Shown here: one piece after another, positions 24,561 to 32,087 of the stretch
Position numbering within the stretch: position 1 is the stretch's first letter
Layout: the number at the start of each line of letters is the position of its first letter
NCBI GenBank assembly: GCA_958296445.1
Contig: OY282565.1
Coordinates: 2,901,570-2,965,569 of the forward strand
DNA: 64,000 bases
Direction: 5' to 3'
Source: an uncultured Dehalococcoidia bacterium
GTDB lineage: Bacteria; Chloroflexota; Dehalococcoidia; Lucifugimonadales; UBA3495
Made by a program: the position numbers and the translations under genes
The notes under the pieces: generated by a model
What the model saw: the letters and a program-made list of their open reading frames with translations, nothing else
What the model was told of the DNA's origin: nothing
The model's database searches: none

Positions 24561-25080
24561 GGCGTTTCCGTTATTCCCGGGAAGGCGGGAGTCCGTAGGG
24601 TTTTGCCGTCGGGAACCCGGCCTGCGTCTGGGCGCTCTGGATTCCAGCTTTCGCTGGAATGACGGGGGGATGCGCCGGGATGGCCGGATGGGGTTGCCGG
24701 GTTGCCGGAGTTGCCGGAGTTGCCGGATGTGCCGAAATTGCCGGAATTGCCGGGGGCGTTCCCGTTATTCCCGGGAAGGCGGGATTCCTTAGGGTTTTGC
24801 CGTCGGGAACCCGGCCTGCGTCTGGGCGCTCTGGATTCCCGCTTTCGCGGGAATGACGGGGGGTTGCGCCGGGATGGCCGGATGGGGTTGCCGGATTAGC
24901 CGGGTGTGCCGGGGTTGCCGGGGGCGTTCCCGTCATTCCCGCGAAGGCGGGAATCCATAGGGTTTTGCCGTCGGAACCCTGCCTGTGCCTGGGCGCTCTG
25001 GATTCCCGCTTTCGCTGGAATGACGGGGGGATGCGCCGGGATGGCCGGATGAGGTTGCCGGGTTGCCGGGATACGTTAGG
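24561..25080. repeat. Three copies of a 100-bp element bounded by family B palindromes
   Basis: Each copy runs from a left palindrome (exact at 24935-24954) through GGGTTTTGCCGTCGGGAACC and CTGGGCGCTCTGG to a right palindrome (exact at 24835-24854). Copies lie near 24565-24668, 24760-24860 and 24929-25030, separated by GTTGCCGGA minisatellite. The right palindrome of copy 1, ATTCCAGCTTTCGCTGGAAT, carries compensating changes that keep pairing. The outer arms are inverted relative to each other, like a small MITE. It fills the 24496-25156 gap. Confidence 0.82.
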
Positions 25081-25156
25081 GGAGGGGGTTCCCGTCGGTG
25101 GCCGGGGAACGCCCTCGCCCTGGGCCTCTCCGGTGGGGGAGAGGGGGTGGTTTGGG

Positions 25157-26953
25157 TTAGCGGGATTGCTGGCGGTCGAGCAGTGGGCGGTTGAACCAGA
25201 GATCTTCGTGCTTGAAGTGGGTTTGTACGGTTTGGGGGGCGTGGAAGCCCTGGATTTGTTCGCTGACCATCCAGTTTAGGACGCCCCAGCCTAGGGTTAT
25301 CCAGTGGTTGTCGTCTTGGCCGAAGAGGAACAGCTCCAGCTCTTTGTTGATTTCGCGGCGCTTGTCGGGGTCGGTTTCGACTTTTTGTTGCTCAATCCAG
25401 GTGTTGACTTGGGCGTTTTCCCAGTCGGTGTAGTTGCGGGTGGCGCCTTTGGTGTAGACGCCGCCTACGATGCCGTCTACGTCCAGCACTACTTGGCCCT
25501 CGCCCTGGCAGGCCATTTCCCAATCGCCGGCCTGGTCGGCGGGGCGGGAGGTGCCGAACAGGGCGTAGCCGACGGCGCTAGGGTAGGTCTGGAATTCGGT
25601 TACGCGGATGTTCAGGACTTCCTCAAGCTGCTGTTTGACTACGGAACACTGGTCGGGGTAGGTGCCTACCTGCCGGACGTCCATGCGGGTCTCAAAGCCG
25701 TCGGACAGGCCGGCTTCGGCCATCAGGCGCTGGGCTTCGGCGATGTCGGCCTGGCCTTCGGGGGTGTCTTTGGGGCGCAGGCCGGGCCACTGTTCGCATT
25801 CCTCGAAGGTGTGGGCCAGGCCCATCAGGGGGCAGCCGACGCCGGAGGTGTTGTCGAATACTAGGTCGTTCCATTCTTGGTAGTCTATGGCGAGGGCGAT
25901 GGCCTTGCGAACTAGGGGGTTGTCGAAGGGTTCCTTTTTGACGTTGAGCATCAGGCCCCAGTCGAAGGAAGGGGAGACGTTGACTACGCGCATTGCGCCG
26001 TCGGTGCTGTCCTCGAGCTCGAGGGCCTGGGTGGGGGTTAGGTTGGTGAAGCCGCCGTTGGACATATCGATTTTGCCGGCTTCCATCTGGGCGATAAGCA
26101 CGCTGGGGTCAACGATAATCTGGTGGTCGATGCTGTCAAAGTAGGGGCGGCCATCCTTGAAGTAGTTTTCGTTCTTGGAGACTTTGTAGCCGTCGTCCCG
26201 CTGGTAGGAATCCAGCACGAAGGGGCCGGAGCCGGAGCGGTTTTCGATGACGGTTTCGGCTAGGTTGAGGTCGAGGCCCTGATCCAGGAGGTGCTTGGGC
26301 AGAACCTTGACGTAGTCAACGGCCAAGAATTTGATGAAGGCGCCGGAGGGGAACTGCAAGTTGAATTCGACGGAATCGGCGTCCAGGATATTGACGCCGC
26401 CCTCGCTGGCTTCGAGGGTGTAGTCGCGCCACAGACCGGAGCGGCCTTTGGAGGTCTCTAGGTCTCCGTAGCGCAGCATAGTGTTGTGGACGTCGTCGGC
26501 GTCCAGGGTTTCGCCGTCCAGCCATTGGATGCCGGGGCGGATGTGGAATATGAAGGTCTGGCCGCCGTTGGAAACTTCCCAGCTTTTGCAGAGGTCGCAG
26601 ACAACTAGGCTGGTGTCTACGGTGTCGAACTGGACAATCTGGTTGTACAACTGGCTTACGGCCTGGATGCTGGAAAGGGATGCGGAGCCTTTGGGGTCCC
26701 AGTCTTTGGTGTCGGCGTAGGCGGACATAGTGACGTGGCCGCCGTACTGCGGGCCGCTGGCCGGGGTGGGCGTCGGCTCCAGGCGTGGGGTGGGCGTGGG
26801 CCGCGGGGTGTTGGTGGGCGCAGGTTCGGCGGTGGGCGCCGGGGCCGATGTGGCCGTGGGCTCCTCGGAACCGCAGGCGACTGCGATGACCAGTACGGCC
26901 ATCAACGACAAGGGGATCAGCAACCGCAAGCTGAACAAACGGTGTATCGCCAT
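25157..26953 (-). CDS. Peptide/nickel-type ABC transporter substrate-binding lipoprotein (family 5)
   Basis: This 598-residue lipoprotein has signal helix 11-25, lipobox IAVAC with Cys27, and a Thr/Pro-rich linker 30-68 (APTAEPAPTNTPRPTPTPR). The SBP_bac_5 domain follows: LYNQIVQFDT, CKSWEVSNGGQTFIFHIRPG and WLDGETLDADDV (given in pieces), which are the family signature. It should bind peptides or similar solutes and deliver them to the DppBC permeases encoded after it. A short frame with start codon ATG is clear. The repeat block between this gene and dppB may uncouple their expression. Confidence 0.92.
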   Translation of the reverse strand: MAIHRLFSLRLLIPLSLMAVLVIAVACGSEEPTATSAPAPTAEPAPTNTPRPTPTPRLEPTPTPASGPQYGGHVTMSAYADTKDWDPKGSASLSSIQAVSQLYNQIVQFDTVDTSLVVCDLCKSWEVSNGGQTFIFHIRPGIQWLDGETLDADDVHNTMLRYGDLETSKGRSGLWRDYTLEASEGGVNILDADSVEFNLQFPSGAFIKFLAVDYVKVLPKHLLDQGLDLNLAETVIENRSGSGPFVLDSYQRDDGYKVSKNENYFKDGRPYFDSIDHQIIVDPSVLIAQMEAGKIDMSNGGFTNLTPTQALELEDSTDGAMRVVNVSPSFDWGLMLNVKKEPFDNPLVRKAIALAIDYQEWNDLVFDNTSGVGCPLMGLAHTFEECEQWPGLRPKDTPEGQADIAEAQRLMAEAGLSDGFETRMDVRQVGTYPDQCSVVKQQLEEVLNIRVTEFQTYPSAVGYALFGTSRPADQAGDWEMACQGEGQVVLDVDGIVGGVYTKGATRNYTDWENAQVNTWIEQQKVETDPDKRREINKELELFLFGQDDNHWITLGWGVLNWMVSEQIQGFHAPQTVQTHFKHEDLWFNRPLLDRQQSR

Positions 26954-27150
26954 TATTCTCCTCTCCTAATTCTGTTGGCCCGGCGGACGCTCCGGGGCCA
27001 GCCCGGTAGTTTACCATCGCCGCGCACCGGCATAAGGGGACGGCAGGACACGCGGCTACGCTTGTTCCATTAAATCGAAAGATGCTAGGGCGCAGATACC
27101 CGTTAGCCAACCTTATTTGCGGGGGATTGAGAGGATTGGGAAATTCCGTT

Positions 27151-27179
27151 TTGTCACCTTGGGCGAAACGGGGTATCAT
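27151..27179 (+). promoter_or_regulatory. Sigma-70-type promoter for the Uma2 gene at 27245
   Basis: TTGTCA (27151-27156) and TATCAT (27174-27179) are separated by exactly 17 bp, each one base from consensus. Transcription would start near 27186, giving a leader of about 60 bases. Confidence 0.7.
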
Positions 27180-27244
27180 CGCGGCGAGGGGTTCTCTATT
27201 TGGCTTGCTGGCAGTATCCGGCTTGCTTACTGCGGGAGGTTGTT

Positions 27245-27913
27245 ATGACGTCAGTGACTATCGGGCTGCCAGCGGCGCGGCCTTTTACTTTGGAGGAGTG
27301 CGCGGCGCTGGCGGCGGCGGGCATTATCGGCGAGGGGGAGCAGGGCGATGTGCTGGCGGGGGTGCGCCGCTTTAATGTGGACGAGTATTTGGCGATGGAG
27401 CGGGCGGGCATTCTGCATGAGGATGACCGCGTGGAACTGATGGACGGGGAGATATTGGTTATGGCGCCGATAGGGGACTCTCACGAATCCGGCACGGACT
27501 GGCTGAATATGCGGCTCGCTCCGGCTTTGGTTGGGCGGGCGATGGTGCGGGTGCAGGGGTCGATCCGGCTGAATAGCCGCAGCGCTCCGCAGCCGGATGT
27601 TGCGGTGCTGCGGGAGCGGCCTTTCGGGGAGGTGGGGCCTTATTTTCCGCCGGATATTTATTTTGTGATTGAGGTGGCGCATAGCTCGCTGGCCTATGAT
27701 AGGGGGCTGAAGCTGAGGCGGTATGCGGAGGCGGGTATCGCGGAGGTGTGGGTCGCCAATCTGCGGGCGCGGGAGGTTACGGTGTATAGCGGCGCGGCGG
27801 GTTCGGGGTATGCGGCGGTTCGGACTTACCGGGCGGGGGACAGTATCCGGCTGTCGGCTTTTCCTGATGTGGTTCTGGAGGTGGATGGGTTTATGCCGCC
27901 TGCTACCGGGTGA
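27245..27913 (+). CDS. Uma2 family putative endonuclease, diverged member
   Basis: At 222 residues this is a canonical Uma2 protein: FNVDEYLAMERAGILHEDDRVELMDGEI (in part) at the front, then QPDVAVL, FVIEVAHSS and GLKLRRYAEAGIAEVWVAN, supplying the Asp, Glu and Lys of the nuclease core. It is clearly not a recent duplicate of the 1.5-5.8 kb array: the N-terminus, core and tail all differ, and it lacks the 14-residue repeats. The ATG at 27245 has GGGAGG five bases before it; an upstream TTG at 27200 is less likely. Confidence 0.9.
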   Translation: MTSVTIGLPAARPFTLEECAALAAAGIIGEGEQGDVLAGVRRFNVDEYLAMERAGILHEDDRVELMDGEILVMAPIGDSHESGTDWLNMRLAPALVGRAMVRVQGSIRLNSRSAPQPDVAVLRERPFGEVGPYFPPDIYFVIEVAHSSLAYDRGLKLRRYAEAGIAEVWVANLRAREVTVYSGAAGSGYAAVRTYRAGDSIRLSAFPDVVLEVDGFMPPATG

Positions 27914-27946
27914 TGGGGTTGGGGAGTTACGGGGGGTTACGGGAAA

Positions 27947-28040
27947 CGCAGAGGGCGCGGAGGTGGCGCAGAGGGCGCAGAGGTTGCATTGGGGCGGGGG
28001 GGTTAAGGGCGCACGGTTGTGCGCCCCTACGGGTTTTTTG
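27947..28040. repeat. Half copy of family C followed by a family D palindrome
   Basis: GGAAACGCAGAGGGCGCGGAG with an internal duplication spans 27950-27990. GGGCGCACGGTTGTGCGCCC is at 28007-28026. Confidence 0.72.
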
Positions 28041-28046
28041 GGGGGG

Positions 28047-28913
28047 TTAGGGGGATGGGGGTTTGCGGTAGGGTTCTAGGAGGAGTCTTACGTCGGTGTC
28101 TATGTCGGCGTCTACGTAGAAGGGTTGGAAGTCGGCGGCGCGGGTCCAGATGCGGGCGGTTTGGATTAGGGCGGCGCGTTCTACGGAGGGGGGCCAGCGC
28201 AGGATGTTGAGCGGGGCGCCGGAGGGGTGGGCGGCGGGGGTGGTGCCGTTGAGGGCGCGGGTTACGGTTAGGGTTGGGCCGTTGATGGCGGTTATCAGCA
28301 TTTGTTCGGATATGGCGGGGTTGGCCGAGTTTTCGGATATGGCGGGGTTGGCTGCGTTTGGGGTGATGGTCTGGCCGGGGCGGAATTGGGCGCCGTCGGT
28401 GACGGTTATGGTGGCGGCGTCGGCATCGGCTTGGGCCTGTAGCGCGGCGCCGGAGGGTTCGGCGAAGCGGCGGTAGCCCCATAGTCCGGATATGCGGAAG
28501 TTGGCTTCGCCGGGGGTGAAGCCGCCGTTGCGGTGTTCGGCGCGGGAGCGGATGGCGGCGTAGGGATGGCCCCAGGGACGGAGGGGCGCGGCGTTGTAGG
28601 GCAGCAGGCGGTAGTCGCCGGGCTGCCAGAGGCGGTTGAAGGATTGCCCGGCGTTGTCGGCCTGGGCCAGTTCGGTGACCGCAATCAGGTCGGGAACGGA
28701 CAGGCGGTCGCTGCCGGAGCCGTCGAACAGCAGGGTTTCAACGCGGGGGTAGAAGGGGCGGTTGCAGTAGCGGTCAATCCAGTCGGATACGGCGAGCAGC
28801 AGCTCGAACAGCTCGTCGTCATCGTCGGAACCGGCGGCCGGGTCTTTCAGTAGGCTGTCGTCCTTTAGTTTGGTTAGGTCGCCGTAGATGGAGCGGTAGG
28901 CTTCTCGGGCCAT
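28047..28913 (-). CDS. Phage head-tail connector-like protein (gp6-like)
   Basis: This 288-residue protein opens with YRSIYGDLTKLKDDSLLKDP and a helical LLAVSDWIDRYCNRPFYPR stretch typical of gp6-like head-tail connector proteins. Beta-rich segments follow. Residues near 195-215 contain a doubled NPAISE phrase (a 27-bp direct repeat), which may be recent slippage. It is the last gene of a minus-strand head module (protease, capsid, small genes, connector). No tail genes follow; the next gene is a Uma2 gene on the other strand, so the prophage is truncated here. Confidence 0.72.
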   Translation of the reverse strand: MAREAYRSIYGDLTKLKDDSLLKDPAAGSDDDDELFELLLAVSDWIDRYCNRPFYPRVETLLFDGSGSDRLSVPDLIAVTELAQADNAGQSFNRLWQPGDYRLLPYNAAPLRPWGHPYAAIRSRAEHRNGGFTPGEANFRISGLWGYRRFAEPSGAALQAQADADAATITVTDGAQFRPGQTITPNAANPAISENSANPAISEQMLITAINGPTLTVTRALNGTTPAAHPSGAPLNILRWPPSVERAALIQTARIWTRAADFQPFYVDADIDTDVRLLLEPYRKPPSP

Positions 28914-28936
28914 ATTTTTTCTCCGTTATTTTTTTC

Positions 28937-28982
28937 AACGCAGAGGGCGCAGAGGTTTCGCAGAGGGCGCAGAGGTTTTTGG
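28937..28982. repeat. Family C half copy between phage genes
   Basis: TTCAACGCAGAGGGCGCAGAG is followed by a second CGCAGAGGGCGCAGAGG and a TTTTTGGGGG run. Confidence 0.72.
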
Positions 28983-28993
28983 GGGTTTTTGGG

Positions 28994-29392
28994 TTAGGTT
29001 TCCTCGGTGTATTCGATGATTATTTTGTGGGGGGTTGAGGGGCGGCGGCCGCGCCAGCGTAGGCTTAGGGGTTCGCCGCGGCTGCCGCGGGGGCCTTGGT
29101 CGCGGGGGTAGGCGCGGGTTGAGGTTGCGCCTTGGTCGGGTACGGCTAGGATGTCTACGGCGCGGGACGGGTCGGTTATCAGGCTGCCTGCGTTGCCGAA
29201 GTAGAGTTCGCAGAGGTGGCGTCCGTCGGCTTCGGGCTGGATTACTTTCAGCCTTATGAGTCGGATGCGGTATCCTTTGGACGGGGTTAGGATGGTGTGG
29301 CGGCCGCGGCGGTTGCTGGGGGTGACGTCGGCGGTCTTTAGGTTAAAGGGGCGGCGGCGCAGGGGGGCTTGGTGGGATGGGCGGGTGGTCAT
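28994..29392 (-). CDS. Small phage structural protein, paralogue A
   Basis: I do not recognise a named family for this 132-residue protein. It shares its whole plan with the next gene upstream (29486): LTPSKGYRIRLIRLKVIQ, DGRHLCELYFG, DPSRAVDIL, GPRG, EPLSLRWRG and the ending HKIIIEYTEE. Predicted mostly beta. Position between capsid and connector genes suggests a head decoration or head-tail joining role. The N-terminal 25 residues are basic and unlike the paralogue. Confidence 0.65.
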   Translation of the reverse strand: MTTRPSHQAPLRRRPFNLKTADVTPSNRRGRHTILTPSKGYRIRLIRLKVIQPEADGRHLCELYFGNAGSLITDPSRAVDILAVPDQGATSTRAYPRDQGPRGSRGEPLSLRWRGRRPSTPHKIIIEYTEET

Positions 29393-29485
29393 AGGCGCTC
29401 CTTGTTAGGGGTTAGAGCAGAGGAGTTAGGAGTGAGATTTGGGGGGCGGGTTTGGGGTTCACTCTTAGCTCCTCTGGCTTGGTTT

Positions 29486-29899
29486 TTAGCTTTCCTCGGT
29501 GTATTCGACCATTATTTTGTGGACGGTACGGGGCGGGTCGCCGCGCCAGCGTCCGCTTAGGGGTTCGTCGCGCTGGCCGCGGGGGCCTTCGTGGGGGGGA
29601 AAGGCGCGGGTGGCGGCTTCGCCCAGTTCGGGGATGTCTAGGGTGTCTACGGCTTTGGACGGGTCGGCGGATATGTGGGGGCCGGGGCCGAAGTAGACTT
29701 CATAGATGCGGCGGCCGTCGGCTATTTCCTGAATGACGCGGACGCGGAGAATCCGCAGGCGTTTGCCTTTGCTGGGGGTTAGCAGGGCTTCGCGGGCGTT
29801 GGATGTGTTGGAGTCGTGGGCCTGTAGCAGGGGTTCGTAGACGCGGGGCCGGGGCCGGACGCCGGATTTGCTCTGGCGGCGGGCGTTGCGGGCGGTCAC
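29486..29899 (-). CDS. Small phage structural protein, paralogue B
   Basis: This 137-residue protein is the tandem paralogue of the 28994 gene (LTPSKGKRLRILRVRVIQ, DGRRIYEVYFG, DPSKAVDTL, HKIMVEYTEE). The two differ throughout, so the duplication is old and both copies have been maintained by selection for a time. Its start overlaps the stop of the small membrane protein gene by 4 bp. Function unknown. Confidence 0.65.
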   Translation of the reverse strand: MTARNARRQSKSGVRPRPRVYEPLLQAHDSNTSNAREALLTPSKGKRLRILRVRVIQEIADGRRIYEVYFGPGPHISADPSKAVDTLDIPELGEAATRAFPPHEGPRGQRDEPLSGRWRGDPPRTVHKIMVEYTEES

Positions 29900-30090
29900 C
29901 GGAGCATCCGCCCGAGGCCGGCCCCGCCGAGGGCGGCGATGGCGGCCAGGGATGCGGTGAGGGCCGAGCCGTCAATGCCTTGGGACAGGGCGTAGGTTTC
30001 GATGGCGGCCACCGCGATGATGCCTAGGGCGGCAACCAGGGCCCAGGTGCGGGAAAAGCGGCCGTCGCGGCCATCTTTGGGGTGAATCAA
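29896..30090 (-). CDS. Small membrane protein in the phage module
   Basis: This 64-residue protein has two hydrophobic segments: TWALVAALGIIAVAAIETYA (15-34) and ALTASLAAIAALGGAGLGRM (43-62). The short charged N-terminus has basic residues. The size and two-helix plan would fit a holin or a small scaffold-associated protein, but neither is shown by sequence. It overlaps the downstream gene by ATGA, so it is expressed with it. Confidence 0.6.
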   Translation of the reverse strand: MIHPKDGRDGRFSRTWALVAALGIIAVAAIETYALSQGIDGSALTASLAAIAALGGAGLGRMLR

Positions 30091-30120
30091 TTTGGGCCTC
30101 CTTAATTATTGGGGTTACGG

Positions 30121-30208
30121 TTTTAACGCAGAGGGCGCAGAGGGGGCGCAGAGGGCGCAGAGAATTTTGGGGGGGTTGCCCTGCTCTCTGCGTCCTCTGC
30201 GTTTAATC
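30121..30208. repeat. Family C inverted-repeat copy
   Basis: The left arm is TTTTAACGCAGAGGGCGCAG, doubled. The right arm is CTCTCTGCGTCCTCTGCGTTTAA. The right arm ends about 3 bp before the capsid fragment's stop codon. Confidence 0.75.
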
Positions 30209-31094
30209 AGACGCCGGTTATGTTGTATTGGAGGGCGGTGTGGGTGGCGGTGGCGCGGGTTGCGGTGCGTTCCTGGAGGGCGATGCGGAAGCTGACTACC
30301 ATAATGTTCTGGCGTTTCTGGGCGTCGCGGACGGTTTCGATGGTGAGTTCGCGCTTGAAGCCTACGCGCCACTGGGAGCGGTTGACGATGAGCAGGCGGC
30401 CTTTGGTGTTGGCCGCGCCGCCGCTGGTGATTTTGCCGTCGGAGTCGGCGGTGCGCATCTGCTCGGACACGATGACCGGGATGCCTTCGACGGCGCCCAA
30501 CTGCCCGGTGAGCAGGGTGGCCTGGGGGCCGAATTTGTCTAGGGTGCGGAAGCTGTCTATGGTGAGCGACTTGATGAAGGTGTTGATGTCGGTAATGTAG
30601 GCCAGTTCCGAGGGGCGGACGCCGTACTTGCCGAGTTTGCCGCGGATTTCGTTGAACATAGCGGCGCTTACCGCCGCGTTGTGGTTGTTGCTCATCGCGG
30701 TGTTGTCAACTAGGGGCAGGTGGAGCAGGCCGTCGAAGCCGATGAGGAAATGGCCGGAGCCGGCGGTGGAGGCGGCGATGGTGGCGCCGTCGGCGTTGAT
30801 GTTGTTGGTGGCGGTGGTGTCGCCGTTGAGAATGACGTCGTCAATGACTTCGTGGGCGTTGCGGAGCAGGCTGCGGCGCAGTTCGTCCATCATAGCGATA
30901 ACGGCGTCCTCGTCTAGGTCATAGGACCAGGGCACCTCGGCCACCAGTTCGTGGGCGGTGAGGGTCTGGCGGGCGGTGGCAAGGGCGCTGCCGGTGGTTT
31001 CGGTGTTTTCCGTTCCCGGATACCAGTTGACGTCGCCGAGCTGGAGGGGTATGCGGAAGGGGTGGTTCTGTTGCATTTGCTGGGTAGCTGGCAA
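30207..31094 (-). CDS. Phage major capsid protein, C-terminal fragment (disrupted gene)
   Basis: From RIPLQLGDVNWYPG onward (31055 to 30207, 282 residues) this is the body of an HK97-type capsid protein: ELVAEVPWSYDLDEDAVIAM (in part), FNEIRGKLGKYGVRPSELAY and GVEGIPV-like P-domain and E-loop segments. The first 13 codons (31094-31056) come from the inserted element's terminal repeat and the target duplication, including an in-frame ATG at 31076. Removing the 483-bp element plus one 8-bp duplication joins this frame exactly to the N-terminal fragment at 31523-32047 to give a 449-residue protein. Confidence 0.88.
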   Translation of the reverse strand: MPATQQMQQNHPFRIPLQLGDVNWYPGTENTETTGSALATARQTLTAHELVAEVPWSYDLDEDAVIAMMDELRRSLLRNAHEVIDDVILNGDTTATNNINADGATIAASTAGSGHFLIGFDGLLHLPLVDNTAMSNNHNAAVSAAMFNEIRGKLGKYGVRPSELAYITDINTFIKSLTIDSFRTLDKFGPQATLLTGQLGAVEGIPVIVSEQMRTADSDGKITSGGAANTKGRLLIVNRSQWRVGFKRELTIETVRDAQKRQNIMVVSFRIALQERTATRATATHTALQYNITGV

Positions 31095-31102
31095 AACTAG
31101 GG

Positions 31103-31294
31103 ATGGCTATGACAGATAAAAAACATCAACGCAACATCCCGTTGCAGATTTACTTGACGCCGCGGGAAGCGCAAGAAATCGAGGCCGCGATTAAGCGGGC
31201 GAAACAGCCGGGGGCCAAGTGGCTACGGGACGCTTTGCTGGACGCGGCGCGGCAAGGATTTTCGCCAGAGTTTTGGAGCAGAGTGAGGGAATGA
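31103..31294 (+). CDS. Small ribbon-helix-helix-like protein carried by the element
   Basis: In this 63-residue protein a short strand (IPLQIYL) is followed by helix TPREAQEIEAAIKRAKQ and helix AKWLRDALLDAARQ, the layout of ribbon-helix-helix DNA-binding proteins such as CopG or MobC-type accessories. A second in-frame ATG at 31109 suits the AGGGA site better. It lies wholly within the IS6-ended element, antisense to the capsid gene. Confidence 0.55.
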   Translation: MAMTDKKHQRNIPLQIYLTPREAQEIEAAIKRAKQPGAKWLRDALLDAARQGFSPEFWSRVRE

Positions 31295-31358
31295 TGGCAC
31301 TGAAATACTACAAAACCGGCATACCCAAATCCAGCCGGTATGCGCCTGCACGGATTGC

Positions 31359-31514
31359 TTGACGCTACTCGAAGCAGAGCGGGCGGCGGCGCGAAACAAT
31401 CGCGGGAACTGCGATTCCTGCGGGGTTCAGCTAACCGCGCCGGGGTTGCGTTGCCGCGACTGCTTTTTTGACCCGCGTATCACGTCGGATATGCCGGTGT
31501 CGTTGAGCGAGTAA
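31359..31514 (+). CDS. Possible 51-residue zinc-ribbon-like protein in the element
   Basis: A frame with TTG start at 31359 contains NCDSCGVQ and, 13 residues on, CRDCFFDP, a two-pair cysteine pattern like a treble clef or zinc ribbon. Further cysteines (VCACTDC) lie upstream in the same frame without a start codon. It could be a 5'-truncated or frameshifted gene, with a 23-codon frame from about 31290 as its lost front. Confidence 0.35.
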   Translation: MTLLEAERAAARNNRGNCDSCGVQLTAPGLRCRDCFFDPRITSDMPVSLSE

Positions 31515-31522
31515 TATCTTGA

Positions 31523-32047
31523 CTACCCAGCAAATGCAACAGAACCGAAGGGGTTGCTGGGCATCTGGACGGTGTTGAACAGGGGTGCGACGGCGGTTTC
31601 CAGATTCACGTCGTCCCATAGGGCGCGGGCTTCTTGGGTGTCCACCAGTTCGTTGCCTTGCCCGGCGGTGGTGGCGTCCATAGCGGCCTTTAGGTTGGAT
31701 TGCCAGTCTTCGAGCATCCGGGGGCTGGCGCCGGAGGGTTCGCGGACTTGGGCGGAGAGCAGGCTGCGGACGCAGGCGAGGTCGAGGTGGTCGAGGCCGG
31801 CGTACTTGCCGAAGGGGACGCGGGGGCGGCCTTCGGCGCCGTGGCGGTTGAGCAGGGCCAACTTTTCGCCTTGGCGCTGGGCGTCCTGGAGTTTGGTCAA
31901 CTGGCCGCCGATGCGCTCGAGCTCCTCGCGCAGGGGCGGGATTTCGGAGTTCATCCGCGATTCGTAGAACTCGCGGATGCCGCCGAGTTCGCGCTTTACC
32001 AGCTCTAGGCTGGTGGCGGAAAGGTGGGCGCCGGTGTCGGTGGTCAT
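31523..32047 (-). CDS. Phage major capsid protein, N-terminal fragment (disrupted gene)
   Basis: Residues 1-167 are the front of an HK97-type capsid protein: a long predicted helix acting as scaffold (delta) domain (LVKRELGGIREFYESRMNSE, REELERIGGQLTKLQDAQRQ) and the N-arm up to NTVQMPSNPF. The last seven residues, GSVAFAG, and the stop are encoded by the inverted repeat of the inserted element. The other half is at 30207-31055. A prohead protease gene lies upstream, as in HK97-like phages. Confidence 0.88.
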   Translation of the reverse strand: MTTDTGAHLSATSLELVKRELGGIREFYESRMNSEIPPLREELERIGGQLTKLQDAQRQGEKLALLNRHGAEGRPRVPFGKYAGLDHLDLACVRSLLSAQVREPSGASPRMLEDWQSNLKAAMDATTAGQGNELVDTQEARALWDDVNLETAVAPLFNTVQMPSNPFGSVAFAG

Positions 32048-32087
32048 ATTTTTCCTCCCGGAATTTGTTTTGTCTGAATTGGGGTTT

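Larger units (their letters stand above)
31064..31546. mobile_element. 483-bp transposon-like element with IS6-type ends
   Basis: Perfect 24-bp terminal inverted repeats lie at 31064-31087 and 31523-31546 and begin GGTTCTGTTGCA, the start of IS6-family (IS257/IS431-like) ends. An 8-bp direct repeat GAAGGGGT flanks the element (31056-31063 and 31547-31554), the duplication length of IS6 elements. No transposase is encoded. Two small plus-strand frames (31103, 31359) lie inside. It interrupts the capsid gene. Confidence 0.88.

Noticed and set aside
24561..25080. CRISPR array or coding repeats
   Set aside because: Palindromes occur in inverted pairs with unequal spacing and conserved cores, which fits a small MITE-like family and not CRISPR.
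29896..30090. Firm assignment as holin
   Set aside because: Two hydrophobic segments and phage context are suggestive only; no lysis gene or endolysin is nearby.
31064..31546. Group I intron or programmed frameshift in the capsid gene
   Set aside because: Perfect terminal inverted repeats with an 8-bp direct duplication are the hallmark of a transposition event.
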